From Paenibacillus etheri (GTDB lineage Bacteria > Bacillota > Bacilli > Paenibacillales > Paenibacillaceae), in NCBI RefSeq assembly GCF_001012825.1, contig NZ_LCZJ02000033.1, positions 336,139 through 400,138 on the forward strand: a stretch of 64,000 bases of DNA, in the 5' to 3' direction. Shown piece by piece: positions 1-10,121 of this stretch. The stretch's first letter is position 1, and every line of letters begins with the position of its first letter. Position numbers and translations under genes: made by a program. The notes beneath the pieces are model-generated. The model saw only the letters and a program-made list of their open reading frames with translations. It did no database searches and was not told the DNA's origin.

Positions 1-2217
1 CACGTATTTAAATTCCAATCTTCCTGGCTGACTAGCTCTGAAGTTTGTATCCCAGTAGTTGTTCATCGGCCATGCAAGCAAGAGCGGATTTTCATCCCGC
101 GGAATCGTCTTTTGCTCTTTGCCGAAATTGAATCCGCCGATTTGGACGAGCGGGGCATCCGGACAAGCTAACGTCACGCCATGTTTGCCATCAAAGACGG
201 AAACCGTCTGATCAACAGTAACCCAATCTTTGCTTACGGTCGGCAGCTGATCGGCGTCCAAGCTAACAAACGCTCCGGCACTATCGAATACCGCATTCCA
301 ATCGCGCTCAAGCTGCAACGGAAAGGCGAAGTAAATGGATTCGGGTTCTCGAACGTCAAGTTTTTCGATCGTCGCGTACAATTCGATGTCGGCACGATGC
401 GCGAAGAACGTCATTTTTTGTTCCAATCGCTTCACGCCCGGTGCTGTCCAGATCAGCTTCAGCGTTGCGCCTGCCGAGTGTTTGTCGATGCTGCACGAAA
501 CGAGTTTTTCTGCGCCTGTACGGCTTGCCTTCCAATTATGGTTCCAATTGCTGATGCTGTTGTTGCAATCTTCGATGTTACGATCATTCAGGGTTGCGCG
601 ATGTTGTTTATTAAACAACGGGTTCGGCGTCTCATACACGAATTGGAATAACGTCCATTCGCTGTTCGGGTCAATCATTGACCAGCCGGTCGATTTGTCG
701 AGCAATTCTTTAATCCTGCCGGTTGCTTGATCGTAGCTCATTCGATAGTATGGGGTCTCAATCCCTTGATCCGTCATGTGTACAAGGTCTTCGGTCGACT
801 CGGAGGCTGCTTTTTTAAGCGGCAGCTTCTTGTAGCTGAAAGGTGGCATCGTGACGGTGCCGTAAGACTCCGTCATCCAATCCACGTCGTAATTGTTTTG
901 ACTCCCAATAAATCGGAAGGCCGAAACGTTTCTGCCTTCGAGCATATATTCACGCGGGATATGGATGTCGCACGTTTGCTCAATATGCGTTGGATTGACG
1001 AGCAGCAAGCTACCTAATGGTCCTGACTGCAACGGGTTCTCTGCGAGTTGTTCCAGCTGTTGATTGAGCACGTAGCTTGCGAGGCTGTTCGCCTGATATG
1101 CGAAATGCGCCTTATGCATCCATTGCGTTTTCGTAAATAAAGAATCCGGCTTGGTGATGGATTCATTCGCTCCCCACGTATGTTCGTCGTACATGAGCGC
1201 CTGATCCCACGCTTGATCGTATAGATGTCCGTTACCTGATTGTCCGTTCGGATTAAAGGCCGAAAGAAACTCCGCGCTCTTCAAGCTGACTTTCGTTCTA
1301 CGGTTCAAGCGCGTTTCTTCCGCTGAGCTTGCAGCGCCGAAGTTCCAGAAATCCGTCCAGTCTCCCCGGTATATCTGGATCGTCTCTGCAGGCTGTTGTT
1401 TCAGTTTCTCAAGCAGTATGTCGGGCGTCACAAGGCGAATACGTTGCTGATGTCCTTCCGAATTCCATTTGCGAATCATCGCCATCAACCGTTGATCCGG
1501 CGGCGTGTTATCGTACATCGGCGTGTTAGTTGCCGACAAATAGATGAAATCGTACGGATATCCTTCGCGCTCGATGCGGGAAATATACTTATCGAGCCCT
1601 TCCTTCATCAGTTGAGTGCTTTCTGCATCCAGACTGCAGAAAGCGTTAAACATGGAGTAATGCTCCCCGTTGAATGTCAGCAGTTCTCTGCCATCCGGCG
1701 CGACCCAACGGAAGGCTCTCGGACGCTGCAGCGGAAGGCCGCCAAAGTGAATGTTGATGCCGGTCGTGTACAACTCGACGCCGGCATCTAGCATCGCTTG
1801 CGCCAACTGCCAAGGCTGTCCGTTAACGTCATGAGAAATCGCGGTTCGAATAGGCGCATTAATCTTCTCGCGAAGCTCTTTAACCGGATAAAGTTGACGT
1901 GCTAACGACTCGGCATTGCAAAGCGCAGTTGTGTGCATGTTTAAAGCAGCGATACAAACTTGCCCATTGTCAAGGAAAAATCGGAACTGCTTAACCCTTT
2001 CCTCACTTGCCGTTTCCAGCCATTTCATGACGGGAGCCGTCGCTTCGCAAGTCCAATAAAAGCGCTCGTCTTCTAGGTTATTCTTTGTTTGTTCGCACAA
2101 ATCCAGCGCTTGATCGATGTACGTTTTTTGTAACTCCCATAACACGGGCTGAGTATGCGTGTATCCTACATCCAAATGACTATGATGGTACACAAGAATT
2201 TCCTTAATTTTAGACAT
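1..2217 (-). CDS. GH38 family alpha-mannosidase-like hydrolase (3' end beyond window)
   Basis: The minus-strand frame stays open from an ATG at 2217 to the left edge, giving about 739 residues without a stop, so the C-terminus is outside the window. Near the N-terminus H14 and D16 sit in SHLDVGYTH, the metal-binding His-x-Asp of glycoside hydrolase family 38, and the expected nucleophile Asp follows in [16 protein letters not shown] further on resembles the third conserved GH38 block. The family cleaves alpha-mannosidic or related bonds; the exact substrate cannot be read here. No signal peptide is present, so it is probably cytosolic and acts on imported oligosaccharide. The ATG has an AAAGGG site about 8 nt upstream. 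It is the distal gene of the ABC transporter operon that starts at 8411. Confidence 0.85.
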   Translation of the reverse strand, partial: MSKIKEILVYHHSHLDVGYTHTQPVLWELQKTYIDQALDLCEQTKNNLEDERFYWTCEATAPVMKWLETASEERVKQFRFFLDNGQVCIAALNMHTTALCNAESLARQLYPVKELREKINAPIRTAISHDVNGQPWQLAQAMLDAGVELYTTGINIHFGGLPLQRPRAFRWVAPDGRELLTFNGEHYSMFNAFCSLDAESTQLMKEGLDKYISRIEREGYPYDFIYLSATNTPMYDNTPPDQRLMAMIRKWNSEGHQQRIRLVTPDILLEKLKQQPAETIQIYRGDWTDFWNFGAASSAEETRLNRRTKVSLKSAEFLSAFNPNGQSGNGHLYDQAWDQALMYDEHTWGANESITKPDSLFTKTQWMHKAHFAYQANSLASYVLNQQLEQLAENPLQSGPLGSLLLVNPTHIEQTCDIHIPREYMLEGRNVSAFRFIGSQNNYDVDWMTESYGTVTMPPFSYKKLPLKKAASESTEDLVHMTDQGIETPYYRMSYDQATGRIKELLDKSTGWSMIDPNSEWTLFQFVYETPNPLFNKQHRATLNDRNIEDCNNSISNWNHNWKASRTGAEKLVSCSIDKHSAGATLKLIWTAPGVKRLEQKMTFFAHRADIELYATIEKLDVREPESIYFAFPLQLERDWNAVFDSAGAFVSLDADQLPTVSKDWVTVDQTVSVFDGKHGVTLACPDAPLVQIGGFNFGKEQKTIPRDENPLLLAWPMNNYWDTNFRASQPGRLEFKYV

Positions 2218-2220
2218 CGC

Positions 2221-2520
2221 TATTTCCCTTTCTGATAGTGCTACCCTTACTGTTAACTTGCTTTTTTTCGATGATAAGGTAATGGGTTCCAACAAAGACA
2301 CTTCTACCTGAATATCGCTTTGCAAACGCTTGTTGGCAGCTTTCGAGAAATAAATCATGGCTTTTGGTGATTTGACCGCCGATAAACCGAAGTTCAATTA
2401 CCGATGATCATAAATCGCACTCTCAAAGTTCTTTACCTTGCCGGATATATATTCGCCGAGCGTAAACAAATAGGCATCTAAACGATTTGAAAATGTTTCG
2501 AATGCTTCGGCACTATTCTC
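2221..2520 (-). pseudogene. Coding-like relic of unknown origin between GH38 gene and permease relic
   Basis: Reading the minus strand in the frame of the downstream GH38 gene gives about 100 codon-like triplets with only one internal stop (TAA near 2400). They include a stretch resembling RLDAYLFTLGEYISGK. There is no good start with a ribosome site, so I read it as the remains of a lost gene. I do not recognise the family. Confidence 0.3.
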
Positions 2521-2528
2521 TTGTTTCT

Positions 2529-2837
2529 TCAAGCTTCCGGTTTAACTCCGTTCGAAGATTTACACCGTACAGAGCCTCGAGTTTCGTTCCGCCGCCATTC
2601 TTTGACCAATCCGACACTATGCCGTGCACGAAATAACGCTTGCAAGAACGGATAAATCAGAAGAATCGGGAGCATCTCCACCATCAGCTTTGCCACGTTT
2701 AAAGTTTTGTCCGATGCTTTCATCAGTTTTATCAGCTGATCTGAGGTTAAGTTACTCATCGCTTCCGGCGTTATAGAGATGACCAGTTGCTGGATATACG
2801 TCTAAAGCCGATAGTTCTCCGGGTTACTTGTTTGATC
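2529..2837 (-). pseudogene. C-terminal relic of an LplC-type ABC permease
   Basis: The minus strand encodes TYIQQLVISI, SNLTSDQLIKLMKAS and MLPILLIYPFLQALF. These match the end of LplC-family sugar permeases, compare VYPYVQKYFVKGIMIGSVKG at the end of the intact permease at 6580. An in-frame TAG interrupts it near 2800, the typical GSVKG tail is degraded to VGLVKEWRRN, and everything upstream is missing. It begins directly at the stop codon of the DUF5054 gene, in the same frame. A deletion therefore removed most of a second transporter and joined its tail to this gene. Confidence 0.75.
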
Positions 2838-4931
2838 TTAGGACATCCGATTCGACTGCAGCGTTAACCGAAACCGAAACTTCATGTCATCCTCGAACCA
2901 CATCGGGAAGTTGGTGCCCCAAGAATTATTGTGCAGATTAAAATGAAAGCCACCCACAAGTGGAGCAAACGTATTGTCAAATTGCAGCAGTCGTTTTTCA
3001 CCCGGGCAAACTACAGGTGAATCCAGCGTCTCAATCACGACACTTCCATCCGCACCTTCATAATAAAGTCCTGAATTAACAGCGTGCATATTCCGGTTGC
3101 CGTTCTTTACTACCGATAACGGCGAAATCCGTGTACCCAGTTTATCCATCGTCCACATGTTCGGACTGTCAACGCAAGGGACAAACGAGAACCAGCTCGC
3201 TTCTGGCAAACGGCATGCCGATTTATCCGTCCAACTCAACTCTACATCGATGTTAAAATCGTTATGATTGAACGTGTATACAATCTCAAGCTGATGAGGT
3301 GCGCCATATTCCTCGCAAGCATCGGCAGGCATTTCCAATTGAGCCCAAACTTTGTCGTCGTCCGCTCGCCGTTCCAATTGAAGATTTCTTAGAATCGGAC
3401 AGTACTGCTTATGTTCCGGAGCAGGGTCTGCATATTCAATTCCGGGCTTGCTGTGATCTGGAATTGCCCAAATATAATTCTTTTTCATGTCAATCGTATA
3501 TTCCTTAATATAGCGGTCGTAGTTTTCTTTGCTGAACGTTTCATATCGGTAGGTAGCTAACCTATTTCCATCATTTGCCCATACTTTCCCATTTCTATCA
3601 ACCAGTTGATTGATAGAACCATCAGAATCGAAGCTAACTCGAAATTTACCTATCGTATAGCATCGGTTCATTTCAAGATTTCCAATGTTTGCAGCATCAT
3701 TGGAATGATCTGAACTAAGAGGGTTCAGGTTGTCTAACACTTTCTTGGCTTCGATTTGCAATTCCGTACTTAGCGCTGATATTGCCTGATCCAGATATGC
3801 GCGTTGCTCCTCCCACGAGCTTTCAAAGTGCGAGTAACTGCGCTCTTCCTTTCGTTTAAGACGATTAAATGTATCAAAATGTGGACCTTGAACCGCTTCA
3901 TCCCTGAACTGATCCTTCAATCTTGCCGCCGTAAAATCTGCCGCAGAGTAATTGATGTAATCCGCTAAATATGTTTTCTCATCCAACCCCCAAGTATGCT
4001 CTGCGACCAATAAGAGACGATTGCAGAACTTGCCGTAGCTTTCGCCATTTGGATCCAGGGAACCTGCGCTCACCCATTTATCCCTTAATCGAAGTAGTTC
4101 CCGGTAGCGTGCTACTTTGAGCGGATCGGTAGCCGTGCCCTGGATCCACGAATCACCTATTTCCTCGCTTACGACCGGAAGCACATGCTTACATTCAAGC
4201 ATCTTTTCGGCGAAGGCATCCAGTGTTGACGCGACAATTTCTGCACCCGGGTATTCCGATTGTAATTGTTGATACAATAATTCTATCTCTTCTAAGGATG
4301 AAGGACCGTTATTATCGCCTGTGTGGGCAAAATAAAGCACATCCTCAAGTCCCTCCACTTCCAGAGCTTCACCATAATCACCGGCATAGTTGACGATCAG
4401 TTCAGAGCCATCGCTTGCTCTCCAAACAAACGCTTGCGGAACGCACGGAGCCTTGCTGGAAGGATTTACTCCTATATGCAAATAACGAATTCCGTAACTA
4501 GCCAATATAGGTACGATGCCGATCGTATGTCCAGGAACATCTGTCATTTTCGCGGCAATGGTATTTTTCCCGAATCGTCGATCCAACTTCTTGGAAATCG
4601 ACAAGCCATATTCAAGCAGTGTTTTATCCATCAATTCCGTATGGGTTGTAAAAGGAAGACCATGCCATGCAATTTCTCCTCTGCTAATCGCATTCTCCAT
4701 TTGGATCCGCTGCTCCTCAGGCGCGGATTGTAAGTATTCCTCGATCAGCCAAGACCCAACTGTCCAAATAAATTTCGACCGTCCGTCTTCACTTGCCAAT
4801 CGTTGAGACAATGATAAGGCTTGTGGAATAAACGTAGTCATATACTTGTCAACCACATTAGCTGCAAGATCGGTAAATCCAATATCTAAATGTGTTTTAA
4901 AAATAACATGCACTTTTTTAACTGTAGTCAT
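2838..4931 (-). CDS. DUF5054 / GH38-like glycoside hydrolase
   Basis: This is a 697-residue cytosolic protein with no signal peptide. The N-terminus carries H14 and D16 in THLDIGFTD, the GH38 metal site, and D131 in TDVPGHT lies where GH38 enzymes have the nucleophile Asp. The rest fits the DUF5054 family, often annotated as GH38-like and found next to Lpl transporters. It probably trims an imported oligosaccharide. It follows the binding-protein gene by 71 nt on the same strand. Two damaged partial copies of the same gene occur at 16621-16970 and 20258-20331, so this is the surviving paralogue. Family placement is firm; substrate is unknown. Confidence 0.8.
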   Translation of the reverse strand: MTTVKKVHVIFKTHLDIGFTDLAANVVDKYMTTFIPQALSLSQRLASEDGRSKFIWTVGSWLIEEYLQSAPEEQRIQMENAISRGEIAWHGLPFTTHTELMDKTLLEYGLSISKKLDRRFGKNTIAAKMTDVPGHTIGIVPILASYGIRYLHIGVNPSSKAPCVPQAFVWRASDGSELIVNYAGDYGEALEVEGLEDVLYFAHTGDNNGPSSLEEIELLYQQLQSEYPGAEIVASTLDAFAEKMLECKHVLPVVSEEIGDSWIQGTATDPLKVARYRELLRLRDKWVSAGSLDPNGESYGKFCNRLLLVAEHTWGLDEKTYLADYINYSAADFTAARLKDQFRDEAVQGPHFDTFNRLKRKEERSYSHFESSWEEQRAYLDQAISALSTELQIEAKKVLDNLNPLSSDHSNDAANIGNLEMNRCYTIGKFRVSFDSDGSINQLVDRNGKVWANDGNRLATYRYETFSKENYDRYIKEYTIDMKKNYIWAIPDHSKPGIEYADPAPEHKQYCPILRNLQLERRADDDKVWAQLEMPADACEEYGAPHQLEIVYTFNHNDFNIDVELSWTDKSACRLPEASWFSFVPCVDSPNMWTMDKLGTRISPLSVVKNGNRNMHAVNSGLYYEGADGSVVIETLDSPVVCPGEKRLLQFDNTFAPLVGGFHFNLHNNSWGTNFPMWFEDDMKFRFRLTLQSNRMS

Positions 4932-4961
4932 AAATTCAACTTCCTTCTTTCATATAATTGA

Positions 4962-4989
4962 GCCCGAGTCCGGATAACCAGACTCGGGC
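4962..4989 (-). other. Intercistronic stem-loop after the binding-protein gene
   Basis: GCCCGAGTC and GACTCGGGC form a perfect 9-bp stem around a 10-nt loop in the 71-nt gap between the binding protein and the DUF5054 gene. No T-run follows, so it is more likely an mRNA-stabilising or processing hairpin than a full terminator. Such hairpins commonly let the binding protein be made in excess over downstream enzymes. Confidence 0.55.
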
Positions 4990-5002
4990 ATATTCATTTC
5001 AT

Positions 5003-6523
5003 TTATTTTTGTTCAGCCAAGTACGCATCCAGTTGTCTTTGATATTCTGCAAGAACATTGTCGATTCCGGCATCCTTCAATCGCTTTAGCATTTTTTCTT
5101 TAATAGAGGAGTATTCTACTAGACCACTATACAATGGGAGCTGATATTCTTTAACGATAGCGTTTACTTTGGCCAAGTCGCTCTTCACTGGCTCGGAATC
5201 TACGCTAAAGCCGATTAAATCTGTTTTAACGGCATCGTTATCCCAGTTCTTAATAATATCCAATTGCGCTGGAGTTATGTTCTTGCTGAACTTAGCGAAT
5301 CTCATATCCGTCCAAGCCCAACTGATCGGCAAGTATTGCTTGTCAACTGCGATTCCGTCGTAAGAAGCGCTATTGCCGTCTAATTTATAGTTGATGCCTT
5401 CTACGCCAAGGGACATCAGATTATAGTTTTCTTCGTTGCTGTGAAACCAGTTCACGAATTGAACAGCCTCTTTAGGATGCTTGCTCGTCGTAAATACGGC
5501 CAATAAGTTATCTACAGAGTTGAAGATATACTTCGGTTGATCAGCTTGGAATTGAACGAATTCGATTTCCGCTCCAGGTACACTCGCCACTAAACCATCA
5601 ATGCTCTCTGTTGGACGGAATAAATTCGATGCTATGGCAGCAGTTTTGCCTTTACCGAATTCTTCACCCTTTGCGATAGGATCTTTCGGAGTGTATCCTT
5701 TTTTATACCATTCATGCGCCTTGTTAACTAAATTACTGAATGCTTCGGATTCAAAAAGATTTTCGAACGTTAAAGGCTGTTGCGTAGCATCAATGTAGAA
5801 GAAGCTATTGAATAGATCTCCGTTCGCGTAATAACTAGGCATGTATTCCCGGCCAAGTCCAGTTGTTACGGCGCCTAATGGGGTCATTGTCGGTTCGTTC
5901 GCTTTCACGGCTTCCAAGTATTTCTCGAAATCTTCGAGCGTTTTGATTTCCGGTAGGTTGTATTTCTTACGCAAGTCGCCACGAATCTGGTAAGTATCAT
6001 TATTTTGCGCGGTTGGTACTACCCGAGGTATCGCATAGGTTTTTCCGTCAAATTGGACGCCCTTCCAGACATAGTCTGGCGTGTTCTCCTTTAATTGTTG
6101 TCCATCGCTATCCAAATACTCATCTAACGGCAATAAAATGTTCTTGACTACACTTGACGGCAGATATGCAACCTGGGACCAAGTCAAATCGAAATCTTCT
6201 CCGCCAGCGACGACTAAGCTTTGTTTATTCCAATACGCATCCCATGGAACAAAAGTATAGTTAAGCTTAATGTTAAGGCCGTCGGCTTTCATTTTCTCTG
6301 CAATCGCAGCTGATACTGCATCCAAATCTTTCGGTGGATCTCCTGGGAATAGAATTTTCAACGTTACTTCTTCGCCTGAGGGCGTTTGTTCGCCGGTCAC
6401 AGGGGCTTCAGAAGGTACTGCTCCTCCATTTTTATTGTTATTACTTCCACAACCTGCAAGCATCGTTATTGCTAGAATTGTCGTAAGAACAATGCTAGTA
6501 ATCTTGCTTTTTTTGCTCTTCAT
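5003..6523 (-). CDS. Extracellular solute-binding lipoprotein, sugar ABC transporter (LplA type)
   Basis: This is a 506-residue lipoprotein. Its lipobox MLAGC with Cys25 follows a hydrophobic signal segment, then a Gly/Asn/Pro linker. The size and the body (FDLTWSQVAYLPSS, FNSVDNLLAVF) fit family-1 or LplA-type oligosaccharide-binding proteins of Paenibacilli. It should deliver an extracellular oligosaccharide to the two permeases encoded just upstream on the same strand (56-nt gap). No ATPase gene is present, as is usual for this class, which shares an MsmK-like ATPase encoded elsewhere. A short piece of a second copy (SEAPVTGEQTPSGE) survives at 16970-17025. Confidence 0.9.
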   Translation of the reverse strand: MKSKKSKITSIVLTTILAITMLAGCGSNNNKNGGAVPSEAPVTGEQTPSGEEVTLKILFPGDPPKDLDAVSAAIAEKMKADGLNIKLNYTFVPWDAYWNKQSLVVAGGEDFDLTWSQVAYLPSSVVKNILLPLDEYLDSDGQQLKENTPDYVWKGVQFDGKTYAIPRVVPTAQNNDTYQIRGDLRKKYNLPEIKTLEDFEKYLEAVKANEPTMTPLGAVTTGLGREYMPSYYANGDLFNSFFYIDATQQPLTFENLFESEAFSNLVNKAHEWYKKGYTPKDPIAKGEEFGKGKTAAIASNLFRPTESIDGLVASVPGAEIEFVQFQADQPKYIFNSVDNLLAVFTTSKHPKEAVQFVNWFHSNEENYNLMSLGVEGINYKLDGNSASYDGIAVDKQYLPISWAWTDMRFAKFSKNITPAQLDIIKNWDNDAVKTDLIGFSVDSEPVKSDLAKVNAIVKEYQLPLYSGLVEYSSIKEKMLKRLKDAGIDNVLAEYQRQLDAYLAEQK

Positions 6524-6579
6524 AACTATCGCTCCCTTTGTCTAAGTCTTATGTATGTTGACCAACTTTGCCGTCGGGA

Positions 6580-7464
6580 TCAACCTTTCACAGATCCAAT
6601 CATAATTCCTTTGACGAAATACTTCTGTACATATGGATATACGAGAATAATCGGGCCTATTGCCACAAGGAACATGGCGAATACCAACGTTTCGGATGGT
6701 AGTTCAACGGTTGCCATATTTGTATTCATGCTCATATACTGAATCATCGAACTAATTCGGTATAACAAAAATTGCACTGAGAATAAGCTGTGATCATCTA
6801 TCAACCAGAGAGGCGTTGTGTAATCGTTCCAATATGCCAAGGAAGCAAACAAGCCAATTGTCGCCAGGATCGGTCCCGATAATGGCGTAATGATCTTGAG
6901 GAACACGTACCATGGTCCAGCTCCATCAATTTCGGCTGATTCCGATAATGCCGTTGGAATCGATTTATAATAATTTCGAAGCAAGAAAATATTGAAGGGA
7001 CTTATTGCAAGCGGAATAATATAAGCAAGTAACGAATTCCTCAAGTCAAGCACCTTCGTCATATTCAAGTACCAGGGGACGAGCCCTGCGCCGAATATCA
7101 TCGGAATGAAGATAATAAGAGCGATTACGTTGCGGTATCTTACTTTCGGTATGGAGATTGAATATCCAAGCAACGTTGAGATGACCAATGAGAATATCGT
7201 TCCGACTACTGTGACAAAAATTGTAATTGAATAAGCCTTTAACACAATACCGTCCATGAATATAACTTTATATGCTGATAGTGAGAATGCATCCGGGAAA
7301 AATTGATACCCATTCATGACAACTGACTGTTCACTCGAGAATGACACGACGACAGCCAAGATAAACGGGACTATCGTCAATAAACTAAATAGAATAAGGC
7401 TACCGTAAATTAGAAAATCCATTACACTCAATTTGTTAATAGTATTGCTTTTCATTCCATTCAC
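6580..7464 (-). CDS. Carbohydrate ABC transporter permease (LplC/MalG type)
   Basis: This 294-residue membrane protein has about six hydrophobic segments and the EAA-type loop around ESAEIDGAGPWYVFLKI, where the transporter ATPase docks. It ends in VKGIMIGSVKG, typical of LplC-like permeases. It lies 11 nt after the partner permease and is followed by the binding-protein gene, so the three form one translationally close transport unit. The start ATG is followed within a few codons by KSNTINK, normal for the family. Confidence 0.92.
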   Translation of the reverse strand: MNGMKSNTINKLSVMDFLIYGSLILFSLLTIVPFILAVVVSFSSEQSVVMNGYQFFPDAFSLSAYKVIFMDGIVLKAYSITIFVTVVGTIFSLVISTLLGYSISIPKVRYRNVIALIIFIPMIFGAGLVPWYLNMTKVLDLRNSLLAYIIPLAISPFNIFLLRNYYKSIPTALSESAEIDGAGPWYVFLKIITPLSGPILATIGLFASLAYWNDYTTPLWLIDDHSLFSVQFLLYRISSMIQYMSMNTNMATVELPSETLVFAMFLVAIGPIILVYPYVQKYFVKGIMIGSVKG

Positions 7465-7475
7465 CTCGCTTCTGA

Positions 7476-8411
7476 TTAGAACAATGCTGAGTCTTTATCA
7501 TATCTTTTGGCGATCCAGTTACTCCCTAATACAACGATAAAGCCTACAACGGATTGACACAGACCAATTGCGGTTATCATACCGTAATCTCCTCCTCCAG
7601 TAATCATCGACCGATAGATATAGGTGTCGATAACATCTGTCGTCTCGAATAACAATCCGTTATTCTCAATGATGGCATAGATTAACGCAAAGTCACCAAA
7701 GAAGATTCTGCCTATGGACATTAAAGTCAAAATAATAATAGTAGGGATTAGATTCGGAATTAAGATATAACGTATCTTCTGCACGCGGGAAGCTCCGTCG
7801 AGAGATGCGGCTTCAAGCATTTCTTCGTCTATACCGGTTATTACGGAAAGATAGATAATTACAGAATAACCAACATTTTTCCATATGTTCGTTGATACGA
7901 GGATCTTCACCCAAGGTGCGGGATCCGTATACCATTGAATCGAATGTCCATTAAAAGCATGAATGAGCTCGTTTACGAGACCATATTCACTGCTAAACAA
8001 CAATAAGACAATCTTCCCTACAATAGCGAAGGAGAAGAAATAAGGAATAAACATGATGCTTTGAAACACCCTTTTCATCGTTCGATTCCTCAACTCATTG
8101 AGCATAAGTGCGAATACGACGGCTAGCATCGTTCCCCAAAAGATGTTGTTGAAGTTAATCCATAACGTGTTCATGGTAATCCGCAAGAAATCTCCGTTAT
8201 CCAAGAAAAACTTAAAGTTCTCGAATCCTGCCCATGGACTTCCATAGATTCCGTCCATAGGATTGAAGTTCTTGAATGCGAGAATCATTCCCGGGTAGGG
8301 AAAATACGAAATAACGATCAACAACGCCAAACCCGGTACCGCCATTAAATAATAAGATCTGTTCTTCCATAATTCAGCCAGTATACCGTTCTTCATGTTC
8401 ATTAGCTTCAC
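7476..8411 (-). CDS. Carbohydrate ABC transporter permease (LplB/MalF type)
   Basis: This 311-residue inner-membrane protein is the first gene of the transport operon. The N-terminal segment PGLALLIVISYFPYPGMILAF and the EAA-type loop LEAASLDGASRVQKIRYI identify an LplB-type permease. The product pairs with the LplC-type permease to form the import channel. It is divergent from a kinase relic starting at 8575; the 163-nt gap must hold the operon promoter. Part of that gap is duplicated at about 17026-17160, upstream of the intact kinase, which argues that the sensor system controls this operon. Confidence 0.92.
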   Translation of the reverse strand: MKLMNMKNGILAELWKNRSYYLMAVPGLALLIVISYFPYPGMILAFKNFNPMDGIYGSPWAGFENFKFFLDNGDFLRITMNTLWINFNNIFWGTMLAVVFALMLNELRNRTMKRVFQSIMFIPYFFSFAIVGKIVLLLFSSEYGLVNELIHAFNGHSIQWYTDPAPWVKILVSTNIWKNVGYSVIIYLSVITGIDEEMLEAASLDGASRVQKIRYILIPNLIPTIIILTLMSIGRIFFGDFALIYAIIENNGLLFETTDVIDTYIYRSMITGGGDYGMITAIGLCQSVVGFIVVLGSNWIAKRYDKDSALF

Positions 8412-8574
8412 CTGTTATCTTCGTTATTGTGTTCATTTCCTACACTATAACGGGCATTCAATTTTCTGAATATCGTCAAATATTGAGGTCATATTCTAAT
8501 GTTGTGAATTGTCTCCATTCACTTGCCAGCCATTAATGAAAGCGTTATATTTAGAACTACAAGGAGAGATTCTA

Positions 8575-9259
8575 TTGAAAATAATGAAATCGATCAATGC
8601 TAGGATCATTCTCTATCTCTCACTTATCATTGGACTATCCCTAAACAGCTTAGGCTTTATCAGTTATCAAATTTATTTATAATAACGACGAAAAGATTTC
8701 CTTTATCAATAATCGGGCGCTGATTGGATACGATTCTCCTTTTCTTAACAAAGTATGGGATGATTTCAAAAAAACTCAATATGCGTTGCAAACCCGCTCT
8801 TATGGCTCCCATAAGCCTGATTATTATGAGCTCTGTTCCCGTAAAACCGATGGCAACGACATTACGATAGCCGCCAATATTAAAGATTCTTACGATCCAT
8901 CGGACCCTACTTTATACGGGTTCGCCATATTCGATTACAACATTAGCAAGCTCAAACGCATCTATGACCAAATTCAAACTCAGACGGGCATTGATTCTAT
9001 TATCGTCGATGACCAGCAACAATTTATTTATCAGACTGATTCATCTCTTACTTTAACGAACTCTTCCATGGAGAACCTATTCGAGCATTCCTCCGGTTAC
9101 TGGACGGAGGACATTGAATGTAACAAAAGTTTAATGCTTATCCGTAATACAACGATAAAATCAATGAACTTACTGAGGAATCCGTGAAACGCCAGCTACT
9201 TCAAAAAGAAGCCGAATATGATGCGCCCCAGTCCAAAATGGATCCACATTTTCTTTATG
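8575..9259 (+). pseudogene. YesM-type sensor kinase relic
   Basis: This region and its upstream 130 bp closely match the intact kinase at 17162. It keeps the same TTG start and AAGGAGAG site. Three internal deletions are visible by comparison: residues from about 35 to 120 are lost by a jump at TTATTTATAATAACGAC, a second deletion removes most of the membrane and HAMP part after about 9130, and the copy stops inside the phosphoacceptor motif (DPHFLY). The histidine kinase ATPase domain is absent. The product cannot work as a kinase. Intact sensory parts still read in one frame from 8786 to 9187. Confidence 0.85.
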
Positions 9260-9815
9260 CTGCTGATCAGAGTGATTACTAGAGAACTCACGTGTTGTTC
9301 TCTAGCCTCGTGCCCTGTCCACCCTTCGTTCTTCTCTCTGTAACTCCCACACGAAAACAGCTCATCGCCTGATTATCCACGCAATTTGGGATAAGTTTCT
9401 CCGTGTCCTAGCCCATGTAACGGCAATCGGTTGGTTATCCTGTTGACCCAGACGGTCTCCCCTTATGTTCGACCTCAATTCTACGGCGTTCGTGTCTCAC
9501 TGTTTTTTTCTGTTGCGTGTCATTTTCGTGCTGAGTCTTCTTTTCTTCCACGTTTCCAGGCTTCGCACGATTCCCCCGCCTTTTGGGTCGGGGGGCGCCC
9601 CGGCAACGCTTGTGTCGGGTCACTTGCCATTGCGGCTTTTCCTGCAAGCTTTTTCGCTTCTATCCCTTCTTATGACTGCTCGCCATCCATAGCCTCAGTC
9701 TTGACCTACGCGATCTTGACCATGGGTCACCGCTTCTGCGGGGACGGTAGGGCTCTCCTTGGGTCACGTCAATCGACTTTCACCCGAATCCAGTCCACTT
9801 AACTTCCGAGATCAA
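9260..9815 (+). other. GC-rich block of foreign origin, possible group II intron or IS relic
   Basis: Exactly where the kinase relic ends, the sequence changes to a clearly more GC-rich block with no convincing protein in any frame. It starts with a hairpin, CTAGAGAAC paired with GTTCTCTAG. Read on the minus strand it contains a GGTGAAAGTC segment and several short stem-loops, features seen in group II intron domain I. That identity is a guess, so the orientation is uncertain. No reverse transcriptase or transposase is readable. Confidence 0.25.
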
Positions 9816-9903
9816 CGGTGGTATTAGACGTTCTCTTCTTTTGAATAGCGATTGATTCAAACGATTGAATCTGCCGCCAAATCGAACATATACCAGCACG
9901 TAA

Positions 9904-9942
9904 AAGGGACATAGCCCCAAGGCTATGTCCCTTAATTTTTTT
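9904..9942 (+). terminator. Rho-independent terminator
   Basis: GGGACATAGCC and GGCTATGTCCC form an 11-bp stem with a CCAA loop, extended by AA/TT pairs, followed by AATTTTTTT on the plus strand. It probably once ended the two-component operon whose kinase relic lies upstream. About 180 nt with nothing recognisable separate it from the end of the large GH28 gene. Confidence 0.8.
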
Positions 9943-10121
9943 GTTACATATGTTCATACGATGTGAAGAGGATCCTAGAGGATTTAGATTATAACTACAG
10001 CAACGAAATTTACAGCTCACCAGTTATTGTTATTCTTCTTCACTCATGCTGCTCTTGGTGAATGGGAAAGTAATCGTTCTGCTTTTGGAAAGGCCGTTAC
10101 TTGTGGCCTTCGTCTTATTGA

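Noticed and set aside
9435..9647. 70-codon Arg/Lys-rich frame on the minus strand within the GC-rich block
   Set aside because: Low-complexity composition, no ribosome site and no family resemblance; it lies in a structured noncoding-like segment.
9799..10020. 9799-10020 minus-strand frame as a small gene after the GH28 gene
   Set aside because: It passes through the terminator at 9904 and has no ribosome site.
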